A DNA stretch of 64,000 nt from IMG/VR virus record IMGVR_UViG_3300030419_008158, positions 1-64,000 of that record. One strand, written 5' to 3'. Source of the stretch: a virus. Positions 1-6,986 of the stretch are shown piece after piece (the stretch's first letter is position 1; each line of letters opens with the position of its first letter). The notes under the pieces were generated by a model that was not told where the DNA came from, did no database searches, and saw only the letters and a program-made list of their open reading frames with translations. Made by a program: the position numbers and the translations under genes.

Positions 1-111
1 GTGATCAAGCATCAAATACATCTCATCGAGAGGATTATATTCATATGCTTCTTGTAGCTTAGCTTTCTCTTCTTTAATGATTCGTCTGAGTTGTCTTTTT
101 GATATTTTCAT
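1..111 (-). CDS. Small KRQLRRIIKEE-type protein, C-terminus cut by window edge
   Basis: The reading frame starts at the ATG ending at 111 and runs off the window, giving 37 visible residues. It begins MKISKRQLRRIIKEEKAKLQ and continues EAYEYNPLDE. The first 20 residues are nearly the same as those of the next two upstream genes, while the rest differs. Its ATG overlaps the stop of the upstream gene (ATGA). The basic amphipathic N-terminus followed by L-Q-E-A resembles a T4-type capsid-targeting peptide with a prohead-protease site; that is inference. Function of the remainder is unknown. Confidence 0.7.
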   Translation of the reverse strand, partial: MKISKRQLRRIIKEEKAKLQEAYEYNPLDEMYLMLDH

Positions 112-338
112 CTTGTCGGCCCCCGCAATTCGTCTTTAATGTCTCTGACCATTTTCTCCAAAGCAGCAAGGATATTGCGATTTGTTTCTGGATCTACTTC
201 ACCATAACCCACTTCGTCTTCAATGACATTGCCGAATGCAAGTTCCCACCAACCTGCGCCTGGCGGAAGCCTGGCTTCATGAAGTTTGGCCTTTTCTTCT
301 TTGATGATTCTTCTCAATTGCCTTTTAGTAATCTTCAC
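108..338 (-). CDS. Small protein with KRQLRRIIKEE N-terminus (76 aa)
   Basis: A GTG start at 338 is chosen because GGAGG lies six bases upstream. The protein begins MKITKRQLRRIIKEEKAKLH then EARLPPGAGW, so it shares its first 20 residues with both neighbours but not its body. The body is acidic, with no recognised domain. The L-H-E-A at residues 19-22 fits a T4 gp21-like protease site, so the N-terminus may be removed during head maturation (inference). It overlaps the downstream gene by four bases. Confidence 0.75.
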   Translation of the reverse strand: MKITKRQLRRIIKEEKAKLHEARLPPGAGWWELAFGNVIEDEVGYGEVDPETNRNILAALEKMVRDIKDELRGPTR

Positions 339-340
339 TG

Positions 341-586
341 TTATCCTCCAAGCCGGCTATTCAAAATCTGAACTGCCTGAGCTAGTGTCTTGTTTTCATC
401 ATCTGTAAAGCGACCATAGTTCTGGTCGATAAGCATTTCCAAATCCAGGATAGTATCACCAGCAAATGAATCAAACTTTTTCGCCATGGCTTTTTCTTCA
501 CTAGAGTCCAAATATCTCTCTGAAACAAGCTTGGCCCTTTCTTCTTTGATGATTCTTTTTAGTTGTCGTTTGGTGATTTTCATCAT
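341..586 (-). CDS. Small protein with KRQLKRIIKEE N-terminus (81 aa)
   Basis: This is the third member of the tandem set, starting MMKITKRQLKRIIKEERAKL and then VSERYLDSSE. Its start overlaps the upstream stop by one base (TAATG). The C-terminal 60 residues are predicted helical and acidic and match nothing I know. As in its neighbours, a hydrophobic-x-Glu site (V-S-E) follows the basic helix. A role inside the phage head is plausible but unproven. Confidence 0.72.
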   Translation of the reverse strand: MMKITKRQLKRIIKEERAKLVSERYLDSSEEKAMAKKFDSFAGDTILDLEMLIDQNYGRFTDDENKTLAQAVQILNSRLGG

Positions 587-1155
587 TAGTTTTCCAGTTC
601 TGTTTTTACTCTCTGTTGCAAGAGATAGACATTTTCTTCGTGTGAATTAGCAGTCTGTGCAAGAAAATCATTTAATCCTAAAGACAAAGATCCTGCTGAC
701 TCAAGCTCATAAAACATTGTCTCCACAAGCTCTAGAAAATTCTTTTCCATTTCTAGGCCTACAGAAGCCATAGCTAAAGACGTTATAGCAGGTGGTGATG
801 GGTAATTTCCCATAGCTTGTACAGCAAGATTTGTAATATGCATCGGGCATGCAATTCCTTCATCTCCTGTAACTCCAACTGCTTTTTCAATTGCAGCGTC
901 CATCTCTTCTTGTATTTTTAGATAAATCACTCCGAACAGATTGACATGATCGCCTCCAAACCCAGCTCCCCGAGAAACATTATGAGCACCATGAAACCAA
1001 AGATGCATAGCACGAAGCATGCCCAAATACTGCGAAAGACGCGTCGACAGCAAGCTACTGTCTGCCTCTTCAGACGCAAGATTGTCAAGTGCTTTTGCAA
1101 CAAAGGAAGCTTCTACAGCGTCATCTGCCGGACATTCATTAATTTTACGATCCAT
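586..1155 (-). CDS. Dps/ferritin-like helical protein
   Basis: The 189-residue protein has a stretch resembling Dps, the mini-ferritin that binds DNA and oxidises iron. Histidines at 51, 55 and 58 are followed by GFGGDH (H70) and then D86 and E90 spaced four apart, as in the Dps ferroxidase site. The Asp usually four residues after the second His is missing (a Phe is there), so iron oxidation may be weak or lost. GAGGA precedes the ATG. It sits among small presumed virion proteins. Ferritin-like fold is a moderate-confidence call made by motif memory only. Confidence 0.45.
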   Translation of the reverse strand: MDRKINECPADDAVEASFVAKALDNLASEEADSSLLSTRLSQYLGMLRAMHLWFHGAHNVSRGAGFGGDHVNLFGVIYLKIQEEMDAAIEKAVGVTGDEGIACPMHITNLAVQAMGNYPSPPAITSLAMASVGLEMEKNFLELVETMFYELESAGSLSLGLNDFLAQTANSHEENVYLLQQRVKTELEN

Positions 1156-1738
1156 GAAAATCCTCTTCTCCTAATTGAGCAAAGACTTCTGCTTCACCCG
1201 GAAGATCTTCACCTTGACGCTCAAGCTTATACTCTAGATACTCTCGAACTGAGTTCATCATCATTTTTGCTTGTGCAATTTTATATTCACACCACTGTGG
1301 AAGATCGTCTTCGTCATTGAGAAGCTGGTGTAAACGATAAGAATCTACAGCAATGTTTCTCAAAGCTCCGCGGGCCATTCTTCCCTCACGTGCGTCACTC
1401 ACAACGTTTCCGTGATCTAACATTCTGCCAGCATCATGGGTCTCATTGATCGGATTTGTTCGTGTGTATGGTTTTAGGGGATATAGTCCACCTGTCTCAT
1501 CCGCGGGTGTATATTGATTTTGAGCTCGCAGACGATACTGCTCTTGCTTGGCATGCTGTTTTACTTTTTCTGCCATGTAAAGGTCACAGCCATGATCTCT
1601 CATGAGATCAGCTTCGGATACGACCAAAAGCTCAGACAGCTCTGTCGGCCTGAGCTTGGCATGGCAAAGAGCTTTTACAACTCCAAGCTCGAGGTCCTTT
1701 TTTGCTTCTAAAAGCAGGCTTTTTTTAGTGTTTGGCAT
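1145..1738 (-). CDS. Conserved phage protein with an EGRMARG motif
   Basis: ATG at 1738 is preferred over the GTG four codons earlier because GAGGAAAAAC lies just before it; this gives 197 residues. The C-terminal half contains AREGRMARGALRNIA followed by a helical segment ending in VREYLEYKLE, a pattern I recall from uncharacterised phage structural proteins. The N-terminus reads MPNTKKSLLLEAKK, with an L-L-E-A site like those of its neighbours. It overlaps the Dps-like gene by 11 bases. No biochemical function can be assigned. Confidence 0.7.
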   Translation of the reverse strand: MPNTKKSLLLEAKKDLELGVVKALCHAKLRPTELSELLVVSEADLMRDHGCDLYMAEKVKQHAKQEQYRLRAQNQYTPADETGGLYPLKPYTRTNPINETHDAGRMLDHGNVVSDAREGRMARGALRNIAVDSYRLHQLLNDEDDLPQWCEYKIAQAKMMMNSVREYLEYKLERQGEDLPGEAEVFAQLGEEDFHGS

Positions 1739-1810
1739 GTTTTTCCTCACTTTGTGAATCTAAATATCACGTAAGAGAAGAATGACACACTTTGTATACT
1801 TGAAAAAAGA

Positions 1811-2056
1811 CTAGTCTATATGATCAACAGAAAGAGCTGTCTCGAGAACATCGATCACTTGATCGTACTCGTTTGCTTCGTGCGTCTTAAGCTTCGCCTT
1901 GTTTTTTGCAGCAGAAAGCGCAGCTCTAAAAACTTTTGGCTCTACTCTATCTTTGAATTCAGCAAGAACTTGCTTCTTATCGTCTTGAAGCATCTTAATT
2001 TCATTCTCAATACTCATATAGCGCTCAAAGAGCTCTTTTACATCATTGTTGGTCAT
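1811..2056 (-). CDS. Small coiled-coil protein, weakly GapR/DUF2312-like
   Basis: The start is the ATG at 2056 (MTNNDVKELF), which has AGGAG eight bases upstream; an in-frame ATG nine codons earlier lacks one. The 81 residues are almost all helical and charged, with an N-terminal segment (ENEIKMLQDDKKQVLAEFKD) faintly like the coiled coil of GapR-type nucleoid proteins. The resemblance is weak, so treat it as a hypothetical protein. Confidence 0.65.
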   Translation of the reverse strand: MTNNDVKELFERYMSIENEIKMLQDDKKQVLAEFKDRVEPKVFRAALSAAKNKAKLKTHEANEYDQVIDVLETALSVDHID

Positions 2057-2234
2057 TTTCACTTCTCCTATTTTCATAGCCAATAATCAAAAAAACACCA
2101 CTTAGAAAGTTGAGAGCAACCCACCCATAACTCTCTAATGTAATATTATGAAGCAGCACGATTGTGTTCAGGACAATCATGATTACTAAAAATATGTCAA
2201 AAAAATTATTTCGGCCGCTCACAATTCTTCTCAT
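2043..2234 (-). CDS. Small two-pass membrane protein (63 aa)
   Basis: The protein has two hydrophobic segments, residues 11-30 (FFDIFLVIMIVLNTIVLL) and 36-52 (YGWVALNFLSGVFLIIGY), with charged ends. It overlaps the upstream gene by 29 bases and the downstream one by 14, which is longer than usual here, so the true start may lie a few codons in. Holin is one possibility for so small a membrane protein, but nothing in the context (no lysin nearby) supports it. Confidence 0.5.
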   Translation of the reverse strand: MRRIVSGRNNFFDIFLVIMIVLNTIVLLHNITLESYGWVALNFLSGVFLIIGYENRRSENDQQ

Positions 2235-2427
2235 GTACTAAGACAATTTGATTTTCACCTACAACTACTTTTTTGTAAGCACCAAGATTGTCAATAATAA
2301 GACCGGGTGTTTCGCAATCAAGTCTAATTCTTTTTCCGCCGCCTACTGCATTCATATAAATGCCTTTTTCAATCAAGACAAGCTCTGATGTGTTTTTGCA
2401 AGCGGATTCTGGCCGCTTATTGATCAC
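2206..2427 (-). CDS. Hypothetical small protein, GTG start
   Basis: The frame is open further upstream but that part only shadows the preceding gene. A GTG at 2427, overlapping the upstream stop by 11 bases, gives 73 residues ending KNCERPK. The body (IRLDCETPGLIIDNLGAYKK) looks like a compact beta-rich fold. No family is recognised. The start is the uncertain part. Confidence 0.5.
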   Translation of the reverse strand: MINKRPESACKNTSELVLIEKGIYMNAVGGGKRIRLDCETPGLIIDNLGAYKKVVVGENQIVLVHEKNCERPK

Positions 2428-2734
2428 TGGTCTTTTCTCTAATACCGAAGTCTTTGGCTGTCTTTTTCTTACCCGCTTCAGGATCACTAAGTGCTTCCTG
2501 TGTGGGCTCCTCTTCGAGGACATCTGTTTCAACCTCAGGAACATTCTCATGAGCAGCTGCAGAACTACTTTCATTTTTTGTATTTTTGAATAGATCTTGC
2601 AAGCTGCCATCTTGTGGTGGCTCTACTCGAGAATTTTCAAAAATTCTTAATGCTTCCGGATAATTTTTTGCCCCTTTGACGAAGTTAGATAGACTAACTT
2701 TTCGGCGCTTTGAATAAAATTCCCAGTTAATCAT
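2417..2734 (-). CDS. Hypothetical protein with acidic disordered tail
   Basis: This 105-residue protein begins MINWEFYSKRRKVSLSNFVK, which resembles short phage proteins whose N-terminus binds a partner. From about residue 45 on it is Ser/Glu/Ala-rich and probably disordered. Its start codon overlaps the upstream stop (TAATG), so translation is coupled to the helix-turn-helix gene before it. Function unknown; a transcription accessory role is possible from position only. Confidence 0.65.
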   Translation of the reverse strand: MINWEFYSKRRKVSLSNFVKGAKNYPEALRIFENSRVEPPQDGSLQDLFKNTKNESSSAAAHENVPEVETDVLEEEPTQEALSDPEAGKKKTAKDFGIREKTSDQ

Positions 2735-3015
2735 TATTCTATCTCCTTGATTAGAGCGGCGACACTCATCTGAAATTGTGGGTTTTTTGCAATAGACATG
2801 ATCTCATCATCGGAAGATGCCAGATTGTTTTCCTCACAGATAGGCTTTGCAATCTTTTTCATAGCTGACAGCAGAACATTTCTTGCATTTGACGGACCAA
2901 TCTTGATTCCTCTTTCATTGCATGCTGCAGCAATCTGTTTGTAATTTTTTGCGTTTGGAATTGTTGCAATAGAACAATATCCATTATCAAATTTTTTTCC
3001 CTTGGGCATTGACAT
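2734..3015 (-). CDS. Small helix-turn-helix protein next to truncated sigma factor
   Basis: This 93-residue protein starts eight bases after the sigma-factor stop, with its AAGGAG site overlapping that TAA. Residues 24-60 (NYKQIAAACNERGIKIGPS, then NARNVLLSAMKKIAKPI) have the shape of a helix-turn-helix like sigma region 4, with a conserved-looking A-x-K-K-I end. The preceding sigma factor lacks exactly this part. I infer it could supply DNA binding or a beta-flap contact in trans, as T4 gp33 does for gp55. It could equally be an unrelated regulator. Confidence 0.55.
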   Translation of the reverse strand: MSMPKGKKFDNGYCSIATIPNAKNYKQIAAACNERGIKIGPSNARNVLLSAMKKIAKPICEENNLASSDDEIMSIAKNPQFQMSVAALIKEIE

Positions 3016-3025
3016 ATTTTTCTCC

Positions 3026-3718
3026 TTAGTCTTCGATTCCGAAGCGCATTTTCACAATAAGTTTCTCTCTCTCAGTAAGCGAGGACAAAACTTCATTAAT
3101 TTTTGCTGAAAGTCTTTCTCGATCAATTCTTTCATCAGGGCTCGGCTCTCTGGCCGGAATAACATCGGCAAGAGTTCGATTTCCACCCTCAGAAGGAAAC
3201 ATTGGCTTATCGAGCGCAATAGTTCTAGATGCAGACTGTCGCAAAGATCGAAGTGTATCCGGTGTGGTACCGAATTTTTCTGCAGTCTCCAAATCTGTAG
3301 GTTTTCGACCCATTTGTGACTCAAATGCATTTTCAAACTCAGAAATTTTATAAAGCTTTGAAAATGCATTTGACGGTAAATCAATCGTACCGGAGTTAGC
3401 GGCGATGTAAGCTCTTACAGCTGCTTGTATCCACCAATACGCGTAAGTTGAAAACTTAAAGCCCTTTGACCAATCAAACTCATCTACTGCTCGAGTGAGA
3501 CCCAGAACAGATTCTTGAAAAAGATCATCAATATCTACACCGCGATTGGTGTATTTCTTGACAACACTTAGCGCAAGACGTAAGTTTGCCTGTATCATCT
3601 TTTCTCTTGCAGCATTGTCGCCTTTTTCAATACGCTTGGAAAGTTCGATCTCTTCCTCACGAGTCAACAACTTTGTGTCGCCTACGTGATCAAATAGTGA
3701 ATAAGATGTTGAGTTCAT
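3026..3718 (-). CDS. Sigma-70 family factor ending inside region 4
   Basis: This directs host RNA polymerase to phage promoters. Region 2 is well preserved (NLRLALSVVKKYTNRG, DIDDLFQESVLGLTRAVDEF, FKFSTYAYWWIQAAVRAYIA, residues about 45-110), followed by region 3 and the start of region 4 (LSSLTEREKLIVKMRFGIED). There the protein stops, so the region 4.2 helix-turn-helix that reads the -35 box is absent. At 230 residues it is shorter than RpoD or RpoS. AGGAG lies before the ATG. The next gene encodes a small helix-turn-helix protein. T4 late sigma gp55 likewise lacks region 4. Confidence 0.93.
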   Translation of the reverse strand: MNSTSYSLFDHVGDTKLLTREEEIELSKRIEKGDNAAREKMIQANLRLALSVVKKYTNRGVDIDDLFQESVLGLTRAVDEFDWSKGFKFSTYAYWWIQAAVRAYIAANSGTIDLPSNAFSKLYKISEFENAFESQMGRKPTDLETAEKFGTTPDTLRSLRQSASRTIALDKPMFPSEGGNRTLADVIPAREPSPDERIDRERLSAKINEVLSSLTEREKLIVKMRFGIED

Positions 3719-3758
3719 ATTCTACTCCTGTGTGTGTTTATGTATTGTAACGAGCTCA

Positions 3759-3950
3759 CTAAACCTTGTGGCCTCGTTTTTGAGCCTCAGCTTGCAAATA
3801 ACAAATTTCCTCTTCAGCCCTATGTGTGTTTTGGCCGACCCTCCTCTTCTTGTGAACAATCCTCTTCATCTTTTTAAGTTCGGTAAAAAGCTCATCATCT
3901 GTCATTGCCAGAATCTGCTCATTGCTAAACTTTGGAACCGTGTACGACAT
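3759..3950 (-). CDS. Hypothetical small basic protein (63 aa)
   Basis: The ATG at 3950 (MSYTVPKFSNEQILAMTDDE) has AGGAG eight bases before it; the longer frame would run back into GroEL. The rest is helical and basic, with KKMKRIVHKKRR suggesting nucleic-acid contact. It lies between groEL and the sigma gene. No family recognised. Confidence 0.65.
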   Translation of the reverse strand: MSYTVPKFSNEQILAMTDDELFTELKKMKRIVHKKRRVGQNTHRAEEEICYLQAEAQKRGHKV

Positions 3951-3966
3951 TTTGGTCACTCCTTGA

Positions 3967-5580
3967 TTAGACACTGTCGAAATAAGCAACATTGGAATCG
4001 ACACCGTTGTCGTATTCCTCTGTTATTATACACCCAATAGACAACAAATTACACGCAACTGATAAACTATGTTCGACAGCAGAAACTACGACTGCGTGTG
4101 GATCGAGTATTCCTAAGTCAAACATGTCTCCATACTTATCGTTCTTGCCGTCATATCCGTATGTGTCGGCAGTTCTATTTACTTTTTGAACGACAAGATC
4201 TGCAGATACGTTACAGTTAGCGGCAATTTGTCGGAGCGGGGACTCCAATGCATCTAAAAATGCAACAGCACCTACATCAAAAGAGTCTCTTGCCTTGTAG
4301 CGCTTTCTAACTCTCTTTTTAGCCCTAGTCAATGCCACACCGCCTCCTGGCTGGACACCTTCTTTGAGGGCAGCTCGGCATGCATGAATCGCATCGTCGA
4401 CTCTATCACGCCTTTCTATCATCTCAGCTTCAGTTGCGCCGCCCACTTGAAGCACTGCGATACCATCGCTAAGCCTTTTTAGTCTTCGATCTGCTATTTT
4501 TTTATCATCTAAGCTGGCTGCTGGGTCGTTCATGACTGCCTTTGCCGAACTTTGTTTTTCCTTGACTTGCTCTGTGTGTTGCGTTCCAAAAAGAAGTGTT
4601 GTCTTATTTGTTACAGTCGCTTTTTTAACTCTTCCTAAAACTTCTTCTAGCTCATCTTTTTTTATAGGATGTTTTGCATCAGTAACAATTTTTGCGCCGA
4701 CTAATGCTGCAATATCTTGCAGTGCTGTAACTCTTGCAGAAGCAAACTCGGGTGACTTTATCACACAAACCTTTAGGCCCCCCTTTACTCTGTTCAAAAC
4801 CAAGGCCTGTAATGCTTCTCCTCCCACAGCATTGCAAATTATAAGAAGGCTTCCTCCAGATGCTGCTGTCTTTTCCAGCACCGGAATAATTGTCGAAACA
4901 GATGTAAGCTCGTCACTGATTATCAAAATGTCAGGGGACTCTAGTTCGGAAACTTGCTTTGATGTGTCGGTTACAAAATAAGGTGACTCAAAACCCCTGT
5001 CAATATAGGTGCCCTCAACCATGGTAAGTGTCGTATCATAGCCTTTTGCATCCTGAACTGAAACTGCTCCGTCGGCGCCGACTTTCTCAATCGCACTGCT
5101 TATTATTTCACCCAATTCCTTGTCGCCATTGGCCGAAATAACTGCTACATCACGAAGAGTATCAGGCGTGATGTCAACTTTTGTATTGTTGAGCTCTTCA
5201 ACAACTCTAGCAGCAGCTTCACGCATTCCTGACAGGACTTCGACAACTGAGTGGCCTGCAGAAATTACTTTTTCACCGTTGGCGACAATTTCCTGGGCGA
5301 GAACAGTTGAAGTTGTTGTTCCATCTCCTGCAACAGATGCACTTCTTTGTGCTGCTTCTCTTACAAGAGCAGCGCCTGCATTCTCATATGAATCTTTGAG
5401 CAAAATTGAATTTGCAACAGTTACACCATCTTTAGTAAGATGCGGAACATTGCCAGGTCTGCAAATGGCAACTGTTTTTCCCATGGGGCCTAATGTTATT
5501 CTTACTGCATCCGACAGTTTTTTAACACCAACTAAAAGCTTTTCTCTTGCTTCGGAGTCAAATAAAATTTCAGAATTCAT
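3967..5580 (-). CDS. groEL: GroEL-type chaperonin
   Basis: The 537-residue protein is a full-length group I chaperonin, which folds proteins inside an ATP-driven ring. The nucleotide-binding signatures are present: LGPMGKTV near residue 30, KDGVTVANSI with D51 (E. coli D52), AGDGTTTSTV near 84-93, and RVDDAIHACRAALKEGVQPG with the Asp needed for ATP hydrolysis. The usual GGM-rich tail is missing; the C-terminus ends NVAYFDSV. No GroES gene is in the window, so it may use host GroES or work alone, as some phage chaperonins do. It overlaps its upstream neighbour by a few bases. Confidence 0.97.
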   Translation of the reverse strand: MNSEILFDSEAREKLLVGVKKLSDAVRITLGPMGKTVAICRPGNVPHLTKDGVTVANSILLKDSYENAGAALVREAAQRSASVAGDGTTTSTVLAQEIVANGEKVISAGHSVVEVLSGMREAAARVVEELNNTKVDITPDTLRDVAVISANGDKELGEIISSAIEKVGADGAVSVQDAKGYDTTLTMVEGTYIDRGFESPYFVTDTSKQVSELESPDILIISDELTSVSTIIPVLEKTAASGGSLLIICNAVGGEALQALVLNRVKGGLKVCVIKSPEFASARVTALQDIAALVGAKIVTDAKHPIKKDELEEVLGRVKKATVTNKTTLLFGTQHTEQVKEKQSSAKAVMNDPAASLDDKKIADRRLKRLSDGIAVLQVGGATEAEMIERRDRVDDAIHACRAALKEGVQPGGGVALTRAKKRVRKRYKARDSFDVGAVAFLDALESPLRQIAANCNVSADLVVQKVNRTADTYGYDGKNDKYGDMFDLGILDPHAVVVSAVEHSLSVACNLLSIGCIITEEYDNGVDSNVAYFDSV

Positions 5581-5777
5581 CCCTTTAGAATCCTTTTTCT
5601 ACCTTCAGATAAAACTTCTGCAGCTGTTCCCAAAACTCTCTTTTCAGATGTTTTTATATTTTCAGCGACGAGAAGATCTCCAGCGATATAAGCAAACTCA
5701 TCGCCTGTGATCTTATTTAACTCTCGAAGAACTTTAGTCTGTTGCGGACTTAGTGTCTCTTTGTGATTGAATATCAT
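5577..5777 (-). CDS. Hypothetical small protein before groEL
   Basis: The ATG at 5777 follows GGAGG by five bases, giving 66 residues starting MIFNHKETLSPQQTKVLREL. Its stop overlaps the groEL start (ATGA), so the two are translationally coupled. It does not resemble GroES. Residues 6-25 could be a small helix-turn-helix (SPQQTKVLRELNKITGDEF). Function unknown. Confidence 0.65.
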   Translation of the reverse strand: MIFNHKETLSPQQTKVLRELNKITGDEFAYIAGDLLVAENIKTSEKRVLGTAAEVLSEGRKRILKG

Positions 5778-6570
5778 GTATGCCTCCAGATTTAGCAAAT
5801 TGAGTCACCCATTTGGGCCACGCATTACCAATAATAGACTTACAGTGCCTTTGAGAAAACCCTTCATAGAAACTTTTTTCATTGAAATTGCTCTGTCTGA
5901 CAATTAGTTCATTTTCATTGACATTTTTTAGCTTTATTACATTGTATGCTACGATAAATTGCCGATTTCTTTCTGGGTCTTTTTCCAAGAATTCTTTTAG
6001 TACGCTCATATCTGCTGCCAACACATCTGCCCGCTTGGGGCCTATTCCTGCCACTCCGGGCACGTTATCTGTAACATCTCCTCGAAGTGCCTTCCAGGTC
6101 ACATAGTCACAATGCCACTCATTCACATAAGTCTTTTTCTTGGGATGCCAAAGTTTAGTATTCTTAGTGATCAATTGAATAAAATCACTATCGGTTGACA
6201 CAATTGTCACATTATCATTTTCATGAACATTAGACGCAAGATGCCCTATTACATCATCACACTCATGACGAGGATGCTTGATATAGACCAATCCGGTTTG
6301 CTCTTTTATCGCTTCAAACACTTCATCTTTTTCACGCCAGAACTGTGGATCTTCAAGTTTTACTCTATTACCCTTATAGTCCGGAAGCAACTCTTTTGAC
6401 TGTTCCGGGCGGCCTTCATCAACAATGTATACAATGTCGGGACTATGACGATTCATCTCTCCCTTTAACATTCTAAAAAAATTGAAATAAATTTTGTGAG
6501 GCCCTTCTCCAAATCCAAATCTTGCTCTATGAAGAAGATTGTGTGCATCTATTAAAAGTACATTTTTCAC
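5734..6570 (-). CDS. 5'-3' exonuclease / flap endonuclease (FEN family), copy 1
   Basis: This is a PIN-like 5' nuclease of the T4 RNase H / Pol I N-domain type, which removes RNA primers and flaps. Metal-site acidic clusters are visible: VLLIDAHNLLHRARFG at the N-terminus, ECDDVIGHLAS near 105, STDSDFIQL near 127 and GDVTDNVPGVAGIGPKRA (helix-hairpin-helix) near 165-185. A GTG start at 6570 is used because GAGGAG lies just upstream. A second FEN gene occurs at 41.4-42.3 kb with only motif-level similarity, so this phage has two different 5' nucleases. Confidence 0.9.
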   Translation of the reverse strand: MKNVLLIDAHNLLHRARFGFGEGPHKIYFNFFRMLKGEMNRHSPDIVYIVDEGRPEQSKELLPDYKGNRVKLEDPQFWREKDEVFEAIKEQTGLVYIKHPRHECDDVIGHLASNVHENDNVTIVSTDSDFIQLITKNTKLWHPKKKTYVNEWHCDYVTWKALRGDVTDNVPGVAGIGPKRADVLAADMSVLKEFLEKDPERNRQFIVAYNVIKLKNVNENELIVRQSNFNEKSFYEGFSQRHCKSIIGNAWPKWVTQFAKSGGIHDIQSQRDTKSATD

Positions 6571-6986
6571 AAAATCTCCTCAGGAAGATGCACTCTAGCT
6601 TGAGTTCCATCTTGCAATGTAATGGTCTGTATCTCGTTTGACAATAGTGAGCTATCAGGAGTCGATGGCTGTTCTTGTTTTCCTGCAGAAGACTCAAAAA
6701 GCTGTGCTTTTTCTCGGGCAGCAACTGATAGTTTTCGAACCATGTCAGTTGCCAAAATTAGCAAATGTGACTCTGCTTCGTCTACTGATTCAAAAACGCC
6801 TGCAAGACTTTGATTGTTCACGTGCTCTTCAAGCGCAAATGTCTTGCCTGATGTTCCGGCACACATGTGTTGAACTGTTGTTCCCGTAAGATCCTCAAGC
6901 GTTTGCTTCGAAGTTACTTGTATTGGCTCTATTGTCTTTGTTTTATTAGAGACAATGTAAAGAAGTTGTCCTATCCTGTAAGTCAT
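6567..6986 (-). CDS. Conserved hypothetical phage protein
   Basis: The 139-residue protein opens MTYRIGQLLYIVSNKTKTIE, a pattern that I recall in uncharacterised proteins of T4-like marine phages, where a short beta-barrel-like start is followed by helices. A Ser/Pro-rich linker precedes a C-terminal segment ending RVHLPEEIL. It overlaps the genes on both sides by four bases. No function can be given. Confidence 0.7.
   Translation of the reverse strand: MTYRIGQLLYIVSNKTKTIEPIQVTSKQTLEDLTGTTVQHMCAGTSGKTFALEEHVNNQSLAGVFESVDEAESHLLILATDMVRKLSVAAREKAQLFESSAGKQEQPSTPDSSLLSNEIQTITLQDGTQARVHLPEEIL

Noticed and set aside
2206-2610. Longer 134-aa form of the hypothetical gene at 2206-2427
   Set aside because: The N-terminal 60 residues only shadow the preceding acidic gene. 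A GTG next to that gene's stop fits better.
3015-3040. Sequencing frameshift in the sigma gene
   Set aside because: A clean stop overlapping an AAGGAG ribosome site and a proper start follow, and the two reading frames do not join into the known region 4 sequence.
4532-5710. Long open frames on the plus strand inside groEL
   Set aside because: They are antisense to a clear chaperonin, lack ribosome sites and read as Ser/Thr-rich low-complexity protein. All supported genes in the window are on the minus strand.
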